Assembly (NCBI GenBank): GCA_938028765.1
Contig: CALIZF010000073.1
Location: 1-53,630, forward strand
Length of the DNA stretch: 53,630 nt
Reading direction: 5' to 3'
Source of the DNA: an uncultured Paracoccaceae bacterium
Lineage (GTDB): Bacteria > Pseudomonadota > Alphaproteobacteria > Rhodobacterales > Rhodobacteraceae
In this document: positions 9,455-17,964 of the stretch, in pieces
How the letters are laid out: each line of letters opens with the position of its first letter
Position numbering within the stretch: the stretch's first letter is position 1
Position numbers and translations under genes: made by a program
Notes under the pieces: generated by a model
Database searches by the model: none
What the model saw: only the letters and a program-made list of their open reading frames with translations
Told to the model about the DNA's origin: nothing

Positions 9455-10225
9455 TCATCGCCAGGTCTTGCGCCGCTTCCAGCGCCGCTCGCCCCGCGCG
9501 CCGTCCGGGGCATGCCCGAGGTAGAAGCTGCGGATGTCCTCGGAGGCCGCCAGCCGCCCGGCGGTGCCCTCCATCACGATCCGGCCGAGTTCCAGGACAT
9601 AGCCGTCGTCGGCAAGGTCCAGCGCCACCGCGGCGTTCTGTTCCACGACCATCATCGTCACGCCTTCGTCCCGGTTCAGGCGCGCGAGGATGCCGAAGAT
9701 CTCCTGCGTCAGGATCGGCGACAGGCCGAGGCTCGGCTCGTCGAGCAACATCAGTTTCGGCCGCAGCATCAGCCCCCGCCCGATCGCCAGCATCTGCTGC
9801 TGGCCGCCCGACAGTGTCCCCGCCTCCTGCCAGCGGCGTTCGGCGAGGACGGGGAAGTAGCTGAACACGAGATCCCGGTCGCGCGCGATCCCGGCCCTGT
9901 CGGTCCGGGTATAGGCGCCGAGCGTCAGGTTCTCGTCCACCGTCAGCAAGGGAAATACCTCGCGCCCCTCGGGCACATGCACGATGCCCGCCTGCACCAC
10001 GCGGTGCGGTTCCCACCCTGCGATGTCCTGCCCGTCGAACAGGATCTGCCCCTTCTCGGGCGCCATGATGCCGGAGATGGTCTTGAGAAGCGTGGTCTTG
10101 CCTGCCCCGTTGGCACCGAGCACCGTCACCACGCGGCCCCGGTCAACCGTCAGGCCGACGCCCCGCAGCGCCTGGATCGGACCGTAGAAGGTCTCGAGGT
10201 TCTTCACCTCCATCAGCCGCGTCAT
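9455..10225 (-). CDS. ABC transporter ATP-binding protein, LivF type
   Basis: A 256-aa ATPase with Walker A (GANGAGKT), the signature LSGGQQQ, Walker B (LMLLDEPS) and the following switch His/Glu region. LivF-type proteins form a heterodimer with LivG-type ATPases on the cytoplasmic face and power import through LivH and LivM permeases. The start ATG overlaps the livG-type stop by four bases. The C-terminal 20 residues are unusually Arg-rich (GERRWKRRKTWR). The family is usually annotated as branched-chain amino acid transport, but operon context suggests another substrate. Confidence 0.93.
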   Translation of the reverse strand: MTRLMEVKNLETFYGPIQALRGVGLTVDRGRVVTVLGANGAGKTTLLKTISGIMAPEKGQILFDGQDIAGWEPHRVVQAGIVHVPEGREVFPLLTVDENLTLGAYTRTDRAGIARDRDLVFSYFPVLAERRWQEAGTLSGGQQQMLAIGRGLMLRPKLMLLDEPSLGLSPILTQEIFGILARLNRDEGVTMMVVEQNAAVALDLADDGYVLELGRIVMEGTAGRLAASEDIRSFYLGHAPDGARGERRWKRRKTWR

Positions 10226-11016
10226 GCCACGCGCCCCCCCGCCGCCTTCGAGGGCGCGGCGGTGCCGAGGTAGGCGGCGATCACCGCCGGATGCGCCTGC
10301 ACCTCGGCCGGCGTCCCCTCCGCCAGCCGCCGCCCGTCGGCCAGCGCCAGCACCCGGTCGCTGACCTTCCCGACAAGGCCCATGTCGTGCTCGACCATCA
10401 TTACCGTGATGCCCATGTGCCGACGGATGTCGGCGATCCACCAGCGCATGTTCTGCGTCTCTTCCACCGACAGGCCGGAGGCGGGTTCGTCCAGCAGCAG
10501 AAGCCGCGGCTTCGACGCCAGCGCTCGGCCCAGTTCGACGACCTTGCGCACGCCGTAGGGCAGGCCGGCGATCCGCGCGTCGCGGTAGGGCTGGAGGTCG
10601 AGGAAATCGATCACCTCTTCAACCGCATGGCGATGCTCGCGTTCCTCGCCGCGCACCGAAGGCAGGTGGAACAGCTGTTCCGCCAGCGTCGTGCGCCGGT
10701 GCCGGTGGCGGCCGACGAGCAGGTTCTGCAGGACCGTGGACTGCTGGAACAGCTCGATGTTCTGGAACGTCCGCGCGATGCCGAGCGCGGGCACATCGTG
10801 CGGGGCCAGCCGCAGCAGGTCCTGCCCCGCGAAGGTGATCCGCCCCGACGCCGGCGTGTAGAAGCGCGAGACGAGGTTGAACACGGTGGACTTGCCCGCC
10901 CCGTTCGGCCCCACCAGCGCGAAGACCTCGCCCTCCTCGACCGCCAGCGACAGGCCGGCGACGGCGGTCAGCCCGCCGAACTTCAGCGTCACATCGGACA
11001 GCTGCAAGAGGCTCAC
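10222..11016 (-). CDS. ABC transporter ATP-binding protein, LivG type
   Basis: A 264-aa ATPase with Walker A GPNGAGKST, Walker B LLLLDEPASGL and the LivG-type C-terminal extension after the switch region (HDMGLV). The LSGGQ signature is degenerate (LPYGVRK), as is common in LivG. The start is a GTG at 11016 that overlaps the stop of the permease gene by four bases (GTGA), so the two are translationally coupled. Partner of the LivF-type ATPase just downstream. Confidence 0.92.
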   Translation of the reverse strand: MSLLQLSDVTLKFGGLTAVAGLSLAVEEGEVFALVGPNGAGKSTVFNLVSRFYTPASGRITFAGQDLLRLAPHDVPALGIARTFQNIELFQQSTVLQNLLVGRHRHRRTTLAEQLFHLPSVRGEEREHRHAVEEVIDFLDLQPYRDARIAGLPYGVRKVVELGRALASKPRLLLLDEPASGLSVEETQNMRWWIADIRRHMGITVMMVEHDMGLVGKVSDRVLALADGRRLAEGTPAEVQAHPAVIAAYLGTAAPSKAAGGRVA

Positions 11017-12095
11017 CGCAGCCTCTCGGTCTTGAGGTAGCTGCGCTGGCGGCGGAACATGTCGCGCCGCGCGAACGGAAAGAGCTCCAGCCAGGTCTTG
11101 ATCTTCAGCCACCGTCCCCAGAGCCCCGTCGGCTCGAAGAGGACGAAGGCGATCAGCAGGGCGCCGAACACCCCCGCCTCCAGCCCCGGGATGGCCACCC
11201 CGCGGCCGAGCGCATCGGTCGCGAGCGACAGCGCCTGCGGCAGGAAGGCGATCACCACCGCCCCGAGGAAAGCCCCCTGGATGAAGCCGAGGCCGCCGAC
11301 GACGATCATCATCACCAGCTGGATCGAAATCAGGAAGGTGAAGGTCTCGTTGTTGAAGGCTCCGGCGAACAGGCCCATCAGCGCCCCGCCGAGGCCGGTG
11401 ATCGCGCAGGACAGGCCGAAGGCGATCGTCTTTGTCCGCGCGACGTTCACGCCCATGGCCTGGGCCGAGATCTCGCTGTCGCGCACCGCGGCGAAGGCGC
11501 GCCCGGTGGCCGACCGCAGGATGTTCACATAGGCCAGCGTCACCAGCACCGCGACCGCCAGCACCATCCACCAGTAGAGGTCGGGAGTGGACCAGCGATC
11601 GACCGTGACGCCGAGGATGTCGATCGGCGGCGCGTAGAGACCGGCCACACCGCCCGTCCAGGGCGCCGTCAGCACGATGATGTCGTCGGCGAGGATCGCC
11701 AGGGCCAGCGTGGCGATGGCCAGATACACCCCGTGCAGCTTCATCGCCGGAATGGCGATCAGCGCACCCGCAAGCCCCGTCACGATGCCCGCGAGCGGAA
11801 AGGCAAGGACGAAGGACACGCCCGCGTTCATCATCAGGACGCAGGCATAGCAGCCGAGCGCCATGAACGCCGAATGCCCGAGGCTGACCTGCCCCGCCTG
11901 TCCGGTCAGCAGCATCAGCCCCAGCCCGGCGATCGCCCAGATCAGGACGTTCGTCGCCTCGCCCAGGAAATAGTCGTCGATCAGGAATGGCAGCGCCACC
12001 GCCAGCGCCAGCAGCAGCGCATAGCGCGCCGCCTGCCGCCGGTCCTCGAACAGCCGGATGTCCTGCTCGTAGCTGGTCTTGAACTGGAACCGCAT
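11013..12095 (-). CDS. Branched-chain-type ABC transporter permease, LivM type
   Basis: A 360-aa inner membrane protein with about eight to ten hydrophobic helices and the LivM signature segments GQAGQVSLGHSAFMALGCYA and AIATLALAILADD, plus the EAA-like loop AVRDSEISAQAMGVNVARTK that docks on the ATPases. Together with the LivH-type permease it forms the translocation channel. It starts one base before the end of the preceding gene region (gap of one base) and overlaps the livG-type gene. Confidence 0.93.
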   Translation of the reverse strand: MRFQFKTSYEQDIRLFEDRRQAARYALLLALAVALPFLIDDYFLGEATNVLIWAIAGLGLMLLTGQAGQVSLGHSAFMALGCYACVLMMNAGVSFVLAFPLAGIVTGLAGALIAIPAMKLHGVYLAIATLALAILADDIIVLTAPWTGGVAGLYAPPIDILGVTVDRWSTPDLYWWMVLAVAVLVTLAYVNILRSATGRAFAAVRDSEISAQAMGVNVARTKTIAFGLSCAITGLGGALMGLFAGAFNNETFTFLISIQLVMMIVVGGLGFIQGAFLGAVVIAFLPQALSLATDALGRGVAIPGLEAGVFGALLIAFVLFEPTGLWGRWLKIKTWLELFPFARRDMFRRQRSYLKTERLR

Positions 12096-12096
12096 G

Positions 12097-12972
12097 TCAC
12101 ACCTTCTTGGCCCGGACCTGCGCGAACAGGCCGTGCGGGCGGAACAGCAGGACGGCGATCAGAAGGGCATAGGGGGCGACCTGGCTCCACCCCGGCGGCA
12201 GGTAGCGCGCCGCGAAGGGCTCGATCAGACCGACGATTAGCCCGCCCGCCAGCGCGCCCGGCAGGCTGCCGAAGCCGCCGATCACCGCGGCGGCGAAGGC
12301 CTTGATGCCGATGAAACCCGCATTGGGGTCGATCGCGCCCTTCGAGGCATAGAGGATGCCGGCGACCGCCGCCACGATCCCCGCCAGCGCCCAGACGAAC
12401 CCCTGCACCCGTCGGACCGGGATGCCCATGTAGTAGGCCGCCATCTGGTTCTGGCTGGCGGCCTGCATCGCAAGGCCGAGCTTCGTGCGCTGGAAGAACT
12501 GCCAGAGGACAAGCGTCAGGATCGCGGTGACGAGGATCACCGCCACATCCGCCAGCCCGAGCACCACGCCCCCCGCCCGCAGGTCGCCGAGGCGCAGCGG
12601 CGACTGCAGGTTCTGCGGCTCGTGCCCCCAGATCGCGCCGACCGCGAACCGCAGCACGAATCCGAGCGCGATGGTCAGGATGATGATCGCGGTCTGGCTC
12701 TGCCCGAAGACGAAGCGCAGCACCGTCCGGTCCACGAGGTAGCCGAAGAGGCCCATCACCAGGAACACCAGCGGCAGCGCCAGCCAGAAGTTCAGGCCGA
12801 AGTATTCCGGGTTCACGAAGGCCAGCGTCACGAAGGCGCCCAGCATCATGAAGTCGCCCTGGGCGAAGTTCACCGCCTCGGTCGCCTTGTAGATCAGCAC
12901 GAAGCCGAGCGCGACAAGGCCGTAGACACAGCCGTTCGCAAGCCCGCTGACCAGCAGTTGCAGGACGTCCAC
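12097..12972 (-). CDS. Branched-chain-type ABC transporter permease, LivH type
   Basis: A 291-aa polytopic membrane protein. LVSGLANGCVYGLVALGFVLIYKATEAVNFAQGDFMMLGA is the characteristic LivH N terminus. The ATPase-docking loop (AMQAASQNQMAAYYMGIPVRRVQ) is in the second half. First gene of the six-gene importer/ligase operon. The GTG at 12972 is chosen because GGGGAGGA lies six to eight bases upstream; the frame extends to 13092 but the extra residues are Arg/Cys-rich and not LivH-like. A weak promoter candidate TTGACG-N17-CGAGAT can be read on the minus strand around 13072-13100. Confidence 0.93.
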   Translation of the reverse strand: MDVLQLLVSGLANGCVYGLVALGFVLIYKATEAVNFAQGDFMMLGAFVTLAFVNPEYFGLNFWLALPLVFLVMGLFGYLVDRTVLRFVFGQSQTAIIILTIALGFVLRFAVGAIWGHEPQNLQSPLRLGDLRAGGVVLGLADVAVILVTAILTLVLWQFFQRTKLGLAMQAASQNQMAAYYMGIPVRRVQGFVWALAGIVAAVAGILYASKGAIDPNAGFIGIKAFAAAVIGGFGSLPGALAGGLIVGLIEPFAARYLPPGWSQVAPYALLIAVLLFRPHGLFAQVRAKKV

Positions 12973-13227
12973 GCATTCCTCCCCGGCGCGCCCGCATCTG
13001 GCGGCGGGCTTGGCGCTTGGCCGGCACATGGGGCGCGGACGCGATGCCCGCAAACCCTTCCGGTCCGGGCATCTCGGCACGTTTCGCCCCATGCGTCAAC
13101 CGTCGCGGGGCGCCTGACGTTGCGCCAACCGCTCCGCCGGGCGCAGGCGACCGCGGACGCGACGCCGCGCCGTCGGCCGGGGTGAGGCGCGGCGGCCCGG
13201 CCGCGGTCGCCCGCCGCCGGCCGCCGG

Positions 13228-13515
13228 TCAGGCGTTGATGCCGGCCTTCAGCGCCTTGGCGATGGCGAAGCGCACCTGGCGGTCGGCGGGTTTGATCAGC
13301 GTCTCGTTGGTCTGGGGGTTGCGCACCGTGCGCTCGGGCCGCTCGCGGCAGGTCATCTTGCCGAGGCCCGGCAGCGTCACCGTGCCGCCGGCCGTCACGG
13401 TGCGCGCCACCACGGACGCCAGCGCCTCGATCGCCGCGGCGGCGGTCTTGCGGTCTGCCCCCATCTCGGCCGCGACCTCGGCCACGAGTTGCGTCTTGGT
13501 CATCGTCTTGGTCAT
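13228..13515 (-). CDS. HU family DNA-binding protein
   Basis: A 95-aa nucleoid protein of the HU/IHF fold. It has the N-terminal helices (TKTQLVAEVAAEMGADRKTAAAAIEAL), the conserved GGTVTLPGLGKM strand turn and the beta-arm with RNPQTNE around residue 70, where the consensus intercalating Pro is seen. HU binds and bends DNA with little sequence preference. The ATG at 13515 has a GGGGGA ribosome site; the upstream in-frame extension to 13662 is not part of the family. The protein is single, without an IHF partner nearby, and has its own good promoter. Confidence 0.93.
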   Translation of the reverse strand: MTKTMTKTQLVAEVAAEMGADRKTAAAAIEALASVVARTVTAGGTVTLPGLGKMTCRERPERTVRNPQTNETLIKPADRQVRFAIAKALKAGINA

Positions 13516-13588
13516 TCCCCCGGTCCTTTCGTTCGGCCCCGTCTGCCGCAGGGCCGTTCCCGCGCGCCCCCAAGGCGCCTGCCCCGTC

Positions 13589-13617
13589 GCTAAAGAGGGA
13601 ATCACCGCGCAGTTCAA
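13589..13617 (-). promoter_or_regulatory. Promoter of the HU gene
   Basis: On the minus strand TTGAAC (13617-13612), 17-base spacer, TTTAGC (13594-13589). The predicted start near 13582 gives a leader of roughly 66 nt, longer than at neighbouring genes. Confidence 0.5.
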
Positions 13618-13681
13618 GCCCGACCTCACCGTTTGCGCGCGAAACGGCCAGGGCAGGCGCACCCCTGCGGCCGGCGCGCCC

Positions 13682-14440
13682 CTACCAGCGCCCGGTCAGC
13701 GCAAGCCAGGCGAGCCGCGCGCGCCGCTCCGCCTCGGACGGCGCGAGCGTTCCTGCGGCGACGCGCGCGGGATCGGCCGCCGCCCGCGCCAGCACGCCGG
13801 CCGCCCCGACCGCCGGAAACAGCGCCGAAGCCGCGCGCCCGGGCACCTGCCCCCGCGCCCGCCGCCCGCGCGCCAGACGCGCGGCCGCCGCGCGCGCCAG
13901 CGCCGCGGGATCGCCGGGCAGGGGCGCGCGCCCCCGTGCGGCCAATGCCGGAACCGCGGCCAGCCAGGCCGCCATTCCCTGCCCCGCCGCCACGTCGCGC
14001 ACCGCTGCCTCGGCCGACGGGGGCGCGCCGAGGGCCCGCGCGGCCAGCCACATCAGCCCGCCCGCCGTCGCGTCGATATGCGCCGACAGCGCCGCTGCAT
14101 CGGCGAAGGGGTCTCGTCCGATGTCCCACCGGCGCGCCTCGGCCATCCGGTCGAGCAGCGCGGCCGCCGGCGGATCGACCAGCGGCGCGACGGCCTCGAG
14201 CACCGGGTGCCCCGGCACGCTGCCGCCGCAGGCGATGTCGTCCAGCCGGTCGCGCCACCACTGCACCCGCATCTCGGCCACCAGCGGCTCGGCGCTGGTC
14301 CAGGGCGCCCGCGCGATTTCGAGGTTCAGAGCGTAAAGCGCGATCAGCACGCCGCGCGCCGCCCGCGGCGCGGCCAGCACCGTGGCCCAGCGGAGGGGAT
14401 CGCCCGCCGCGACCAGCGCCGCGCAGTGGTCGAGGCTCAT
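13682..14440 (-). CDS. Squalene/phytoene synthase family protein, NDUFAF6-like
   Basis: A 252-aa all-helical protein of the squalene/phytoene synthase superfamily. The segment AEMRVQWWRDRLDDI (about residues 55-69) matches the complex I assembly factor NDUFAF6 (C8orf38) subgroup, where the DxxxD prenyl-diphosphate-binding motifs of true synthases are absent. The two canonical Asp-rich motifs are not visible here, so synthesis of carotenoid or hopanoid precursors is unlikely. By analogy it may assist respiratory complex I assembly, but that is inference. No carotenoid or hopanoid genes lie nearby. The C-terminal third is very Ala/Arg-rich. Confidence 0.8.
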   Translation of the reverse strand: MSLDHCAALVAAGDPLRWATVLAAPRAARGVLIALYALNLEIARAPWTSAEPLVAEMRVQWWRDRLDDIACGGSVPGHPVLEAVAPLVDPPAAALLDRMAEARRWDIGRDPFADAAALSAHIDATAGGLMWLAARALGAPPSAEAAVRDVAAGQGMAAWLAAVPALAARGRAPLPGDPAALARAAAARLARGRRARGQVPGRAASALFPAVGAAGVLARAAADPARVAAGTLAPSEAERRARLAWLALTGRW

Positions 14441-14489
14441 CGTCCGGGCCCGCCGCGCATCCCCGCGGTCCGCCTACACCGCCCGCGCA

Positions 14490-16139
14490 TCACGGCCCCG
14501 CCGGAGGCGCCGACGGCGCTCGGGCGGGCGCGACACCGTCGCGGACCAGCTTCCAGACGATCGCGTCGTGCAGGGCCGAGAAGCTCGCATCGACGATGTT
14601 CGCGCTGACCCCCACGGTGGACCAGCGCCGCCCCGCGCCGTCCTCGCTATCGAGGATCACGCGCGTCACCGCGCCGGTGCCCGTGCCGATGATGCGCACC
14701 TTGAAGTCCACGAGCCGCCAATCCCCGATGCTGCCCGCATAGACGTCGAGGTCCTTGACCAGCGCGCGGGCCAGCGCGTTGACCGGCCCCCGGTCCGTCC
14801 CGCCCTCGTCCATGCTTTCGCTGACCCCGAGCCGCTTCTGCCCGCCGACCTTGACGACCACCACCGCCTCGGACACCGACACCATCGCGTCATAGCGGTT
14901 CTTCCGCCGCTCGACGATCACGCGATACCGCTTCACCTCGAAGAATTCCGGCAGCAGGCCCAGTTCGGATCGCGCCAGAAGCTCGAACGACGCCTGCGCG
15001 CCGTCGTAGGCGAAGCCCGCATCCTCGCGGTCCTTCACCGTCTGCAGGATCCGCTGCAGCCGCGCGTCGCCCGCCGCGACCGCGATCCCGGCCTCGGCAA
15101 GCCGCGCCCGCAGGTTCGACTGCCCGGCCTGGTTCGACATCGGGATGACGCGGGCATTGCCGACCGCCTCGGGCGGCACGTGTTCGTAGCTGGCGGGATC
15201 CTTCAGGATCGCGCTCGCATGGATGCCCGCCTTGTGGGCGAAGGCGCTGGCCCCGACATAGGGTGCGGACCGCAGCGGCACGCGGTTCAGGATATCGTCG
15301 AGCTGCCGGCTGATCCGTGTCAGCCCCGTGAGCGCCGCCGCGCTGACCCCGGTCTCGAGCCGGCCCGCATAGGGGGGCTTTAGCAGCAGCGTCGGGATCA
15401 GCGTCGTCAGGTTCGCGTTCCCGCAGCGTTCGCCGAGGCCGTTCAGCGTCCCCTGCACCTGCCGCACGCCCGCATCGACGGCTGCCAGGCTGTTGGCCAC
15501 GGCGTTGCCGGTGTCGTCGTGGGCGTGGATGCCCAGCCGCTCGCCCGGCACCGCGGCCAGCGCCGCCTCCACCCCGCGCGCGACGGCGGGGGGCAGCGTC
15601 CCGCCGTTGGTATCGCAGAGGACGACCCACCGCGCCCCCGCCTCGCGCGCCGCGTCAAGACAGGCCAGCGCATATGCCCGGTCCATCGCCAGCCCGTCGA
15701 AGAAGTGCTCGGCGTCGAAGACCGCTTCACGCCCCAGGGCGACCACATGCGCGACCGAGGCGCGGATCGCCTCGAGGTTCTCATCCCCGGTGATGCCAAG
15801 CGCGGCTTCGACCTGCCCCCGGTGCGCCTTGCCGACGAGGCACACCACCGGCGTCCCGGCGTTCACCACCGCCGCCAGCACGTCGTCGTTGGCCGCGGAC
15901 CGCCCGGCGCGCTTCGTCATCCCGAAGGCCGCCAGCCGCGCCCGCGTCGCCGGTGCCGCGGCGAAAAACGCGCTGTCGGTCGGGTTGGCCCCGGGCCAGC
16001 CGCCCTCGATGTAATCCACCCCGAGCGCATCGAGCGCGCGGACCACGGCCGCCTTCTCGGCCACCGAGAACTGCACCCCCTGCGTCTGCTGCCCGTCGCG
16101 CAGGGTGGTGTCGTAGAGGTAAAGGCGGTCGGCGGTCAT
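14490..16139 (-). CDS. cimA: Citramalate synthase (isopropylmalate synthase family)
   Basis: A 549-aa enzyme starting at the ATG at 16139 (ribosome site AAGGTG). N-terminal TIM barrel with YDTTLRDGQQTQGVQFS, the catalytic Arg-Asp pair, and the metal-binding HxH in GIHAHDDTGNAVANS; then the linker and the LeuA-type C-terminal regulatory/dimer domain from about residue 410. The DGQQTQGV variant with the long linker is typical of CimA, which condenses pyruvate and acetyl-CoA to (R)-citramalate for threonine-independent isoleucine synthesis. 2-isopropylmalate synthase is the alternative, but the D-G-Q-Q-T-Q motif favours CimA. It sits 73 bases downstream of cysS on the same strand. Confidence 0.9.
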   Translation of the reverse strand: MTADRLYLYDTTLRDGQQTQGVQFSVAEKAAVVRALDALGVDYIEGGWPGANPTDSAFFAAAPATRARLAAFGMTKRAGRSAANDDVLAAVVNAGTPVVCLVGKAHRGQVEAALGITGDENLEAIRASVAHVVALGREAVFDAEHFFDGLAMDRAYALACLDAAREAGARWVVLCDTNGGTLPPAVARGVEAALAAVPGERLGIHAHDDTGNAVANSLAAVDAGVRQVQGTLNGLGERCGNANLTTLIPTLLLKPPYAGRLETGVSAAALTGLTRISRQLDDILNRVPLRSAPYVGASAFAHKAGIHASAILKDPASYEHVPPEAVGNARVIPMSNQAGQSNLRARLAEAGIAVAAGDARLQRILQTVKDREDAGFAYDGAQASFELLARSELGLLPEFFEVKRYRVIVERRKNRYDAMVSVSEAVVVVKVGGQKRLGVSESMDEGGTDRGPVNALARALVKDLDVYAGSIGDWRLVDFKVRIIGTGTGAVTRVILDSEDGAGRRWSTVGVSANIVDASFSALHDAIVWKLVRDGVAPARAPSAPPAGP

Positions 16140-16212
16140 CGGCACACCTTGCTGTCGCGCCATCTGCGCCCGGTCCTCGGCCGCCCCGGCCGCGACGGTA
16201 TCCGGCCTTGTT

Positions 16213-17577
16213 TCATGCGCCCTCCGGCAGCCGCGCGGGGTCGAAACCGGGTCCCGGCAGCAGATCGACCGAGTCCCGAGCCATCCGAACCTCCACCCCC
16301 GCCGCCGCAAGGCTGGCCTTCAGCGCATCCACGGGCGCGTAGTCGCCCGTCTTGCGCGCGGCGGCGCGCATGTCCGCAAGCCGCGCAGCCAGCGCTGACA
16401 GCAACGCGGACGATGACGCCGCGTGCGGGTCCGCGACCGGCAGACCCACGAGCGCAAGTGATCCTGCCAGTGCGGCCGCATCGCCCGACGCCGCCAGCGC
16501 GTGCATCCGCGCGAGCGCGAGGGGGGTGTTGAGGTCATCGGCCAGCGCCTCGACCACCTCGGGGGCCGGGGCCGCATCCGGCGCGGCTGCGCCGGCAAGG
16601 CGGCCCCAGCGCGCCATCACCGCCTGCGCCTCGGCCGCCTTGTCCGCGGTCCAGTCCATCGGGCTGCGATAATGCGTCATCAGCATCACATAGCGAATCA
16701 CCTCGCCCGGAACGCCGCGGTCGAGCAGGTCGCGCACGGTGAAGAAGTTGCCAAGCGACTTCGACATCTTCCGCCCCTCGACTTGCAGCATCTCGTTGTG
16801 CAGCCAGTATCGTGCGAAGCCGCCCTCCGGGTGGGCGCAGCGGGACTGGGCGATCTCGTTCTCGTGGTGGGGGAACTGAAGGTCGAGCCCGCCCGCATGG
16901 ATGTCGAAGCTGTCGCCCAGAAGCTCGCGCGCCATGGCGCTGCACTCGATGTGCCAGCCGGGCCGCCCCCGGCCCCACGGGCTGTCCCAGCCCGGCAGGT
17001 CGGGGGGCGAGGGTTTCCACAGCACGAAGTCCATCGGGTTGCGCTTGAAGGGCGCGACCTCCACCCGCGCGCCTGCGATCATGTCCTCGATGCTGCGCCC
17101 CGAGAGCGCACCGTAGTCGCGATAGCTTTCGACGGCGAAGAGCACATGGCCCTCGGCCTCGTAGGCATGGCCGCGGCCGATCAGCGTGCCGATCATGGCG
17201 ATCATCGCGCCGATCCACTCGGTCGCGCGCGGCTCGTGCGTGGGGCGCAGCGCACCTAGGGCGTCCATGTCGGCGTGATACCAGCCGATGGTCTCGTCGG
17301 TGATCGCGCGGATGTCGCGCCCCGTCGCGGCGGCCCGCGCGTTGATCTTGTCGTCCACGTCGGTGAAGTTGCGCACATAGGTGACGTGGTCCGCCCCGTA
17401 GATGTGGCGCAGGAGGCGGAAGAGCACGTCGAAGACCACGACCGGCCGGGCATTGCCCAGATGTGCCCGGTCGTAGACGGTGGGGCCGCAGACATACATC
17501 CGCACGTTCGCGGGATCGAGGGGGACGAAATCCTCCTTCCTCCGGCTCGCGGTGTTGGTCAGGCGGATTCGGGTCAT
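16213..17577 (-). CDS. cysS: Cysteinyl-tRNA synthetase
   Basis: A 454-aa class I synthetase. Zinc ligands Cys30, Cys212, His237 and Glu241, the HIGH-type motif HLGN (39-42) and KMSKS (270-274) are all in place. It charges tRNA-Cys with cysteine. Start ATG at 17577 with GGAGGG five bases upstream; the longer open frame to 17973 is spurious. Length is normal for the family. Probably first gene of a two-gene unit with cimA. Confidence 0.97.
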   Translation of the reverse strand: MTRIRLTNTASRRKEDFVPLDPANVRMYVCGPTVYDRAHLGNARPVVVFDVLFRLLRHIYGADHVTYVRNFTDVDDKINARAAATGRDIRAITDETIGWYHADMDALGALRPTHEPRATEWIGAMIAMIGTLIGRGHAYEAEGHVLFAVESYRDYGALSGRSIEDMIAGARVEVAPFKRNPMDFVLWKPSPPDLPGWDSPWGRGRPGWHIECSAMARELLGDSFDIHAGGLDLQFPHHENEIAQSRCAHPEGGFARYWLHNEMLQVEGRKMSKSLGNFFTVRDLLDRGVPGEVIRYVMLMTHYRSPMDWTADKAAEAQAVMARWGRLAGAAAPDAAPAPEVVEALADDLNTPLALARMHALAASGDAAALAGSLALVGLPVADPHAASSSALLSALAARLADMRAAARKTGDYAPVDALKASLAAAGVEVRMARDSVDLLPGPGFDPARLPEGA

Positions 17578-17964
17578 TGGTCCCTCCGGGGCCGGTGCCG
17601 CCCGGGCGGGGTGCGTTCGCGATGAAGGGGAACGGCCCGCCTGACGGATGTCAGCCGGCAATGCAGCAGATGGTGGCGCGCGGGCGGTGCATGAGCGCCT
17701 CAATGGCATCCGGCGGCGGCGCCGGCAAGCGGAACTTGCGGGTGCCCCGCCGGCGCCGATCCGGGGTCGGCCTGCGCCCGGATGCCGCGGACGGGGGCGC
17801 GATCGCGCATCGCCTCGGGACCGCCAGCCACGCTGCCGGGGCGGGACTGCGGGATCGTCGCCGCGCGGGCGGGCGGCGCCCGGCAGACGGCTGCGGCCTT
17901 GCAGCCGCGGGCCCGCCGGGGCAGGGTCGCCTCCGGCCGGGCCGTTCGGGGGGAGGGGGTGGGG
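17578..17964. other. Divergent intergenic region cysS / decarboxylase
   Basis: 387 bases with no credible gene. It should hold the promoters of cysS (minus) and the decarboxylase gene (plus). A weak plus-strand promoter-like pair TTGCAG-N17-CAGGGT is at 17899-17927, and a small inverted repeat CTGAC-GGAT-GTCAG lies at 17641-17654. Nothing else recognised. Confidence 0.45.

Noticed and set aside
13682..14440. Carotenoid or hopanoid biosynthesis gene
   Set aside because: No Asp-rich catalytic motifs and no neighbouring pathway genes.
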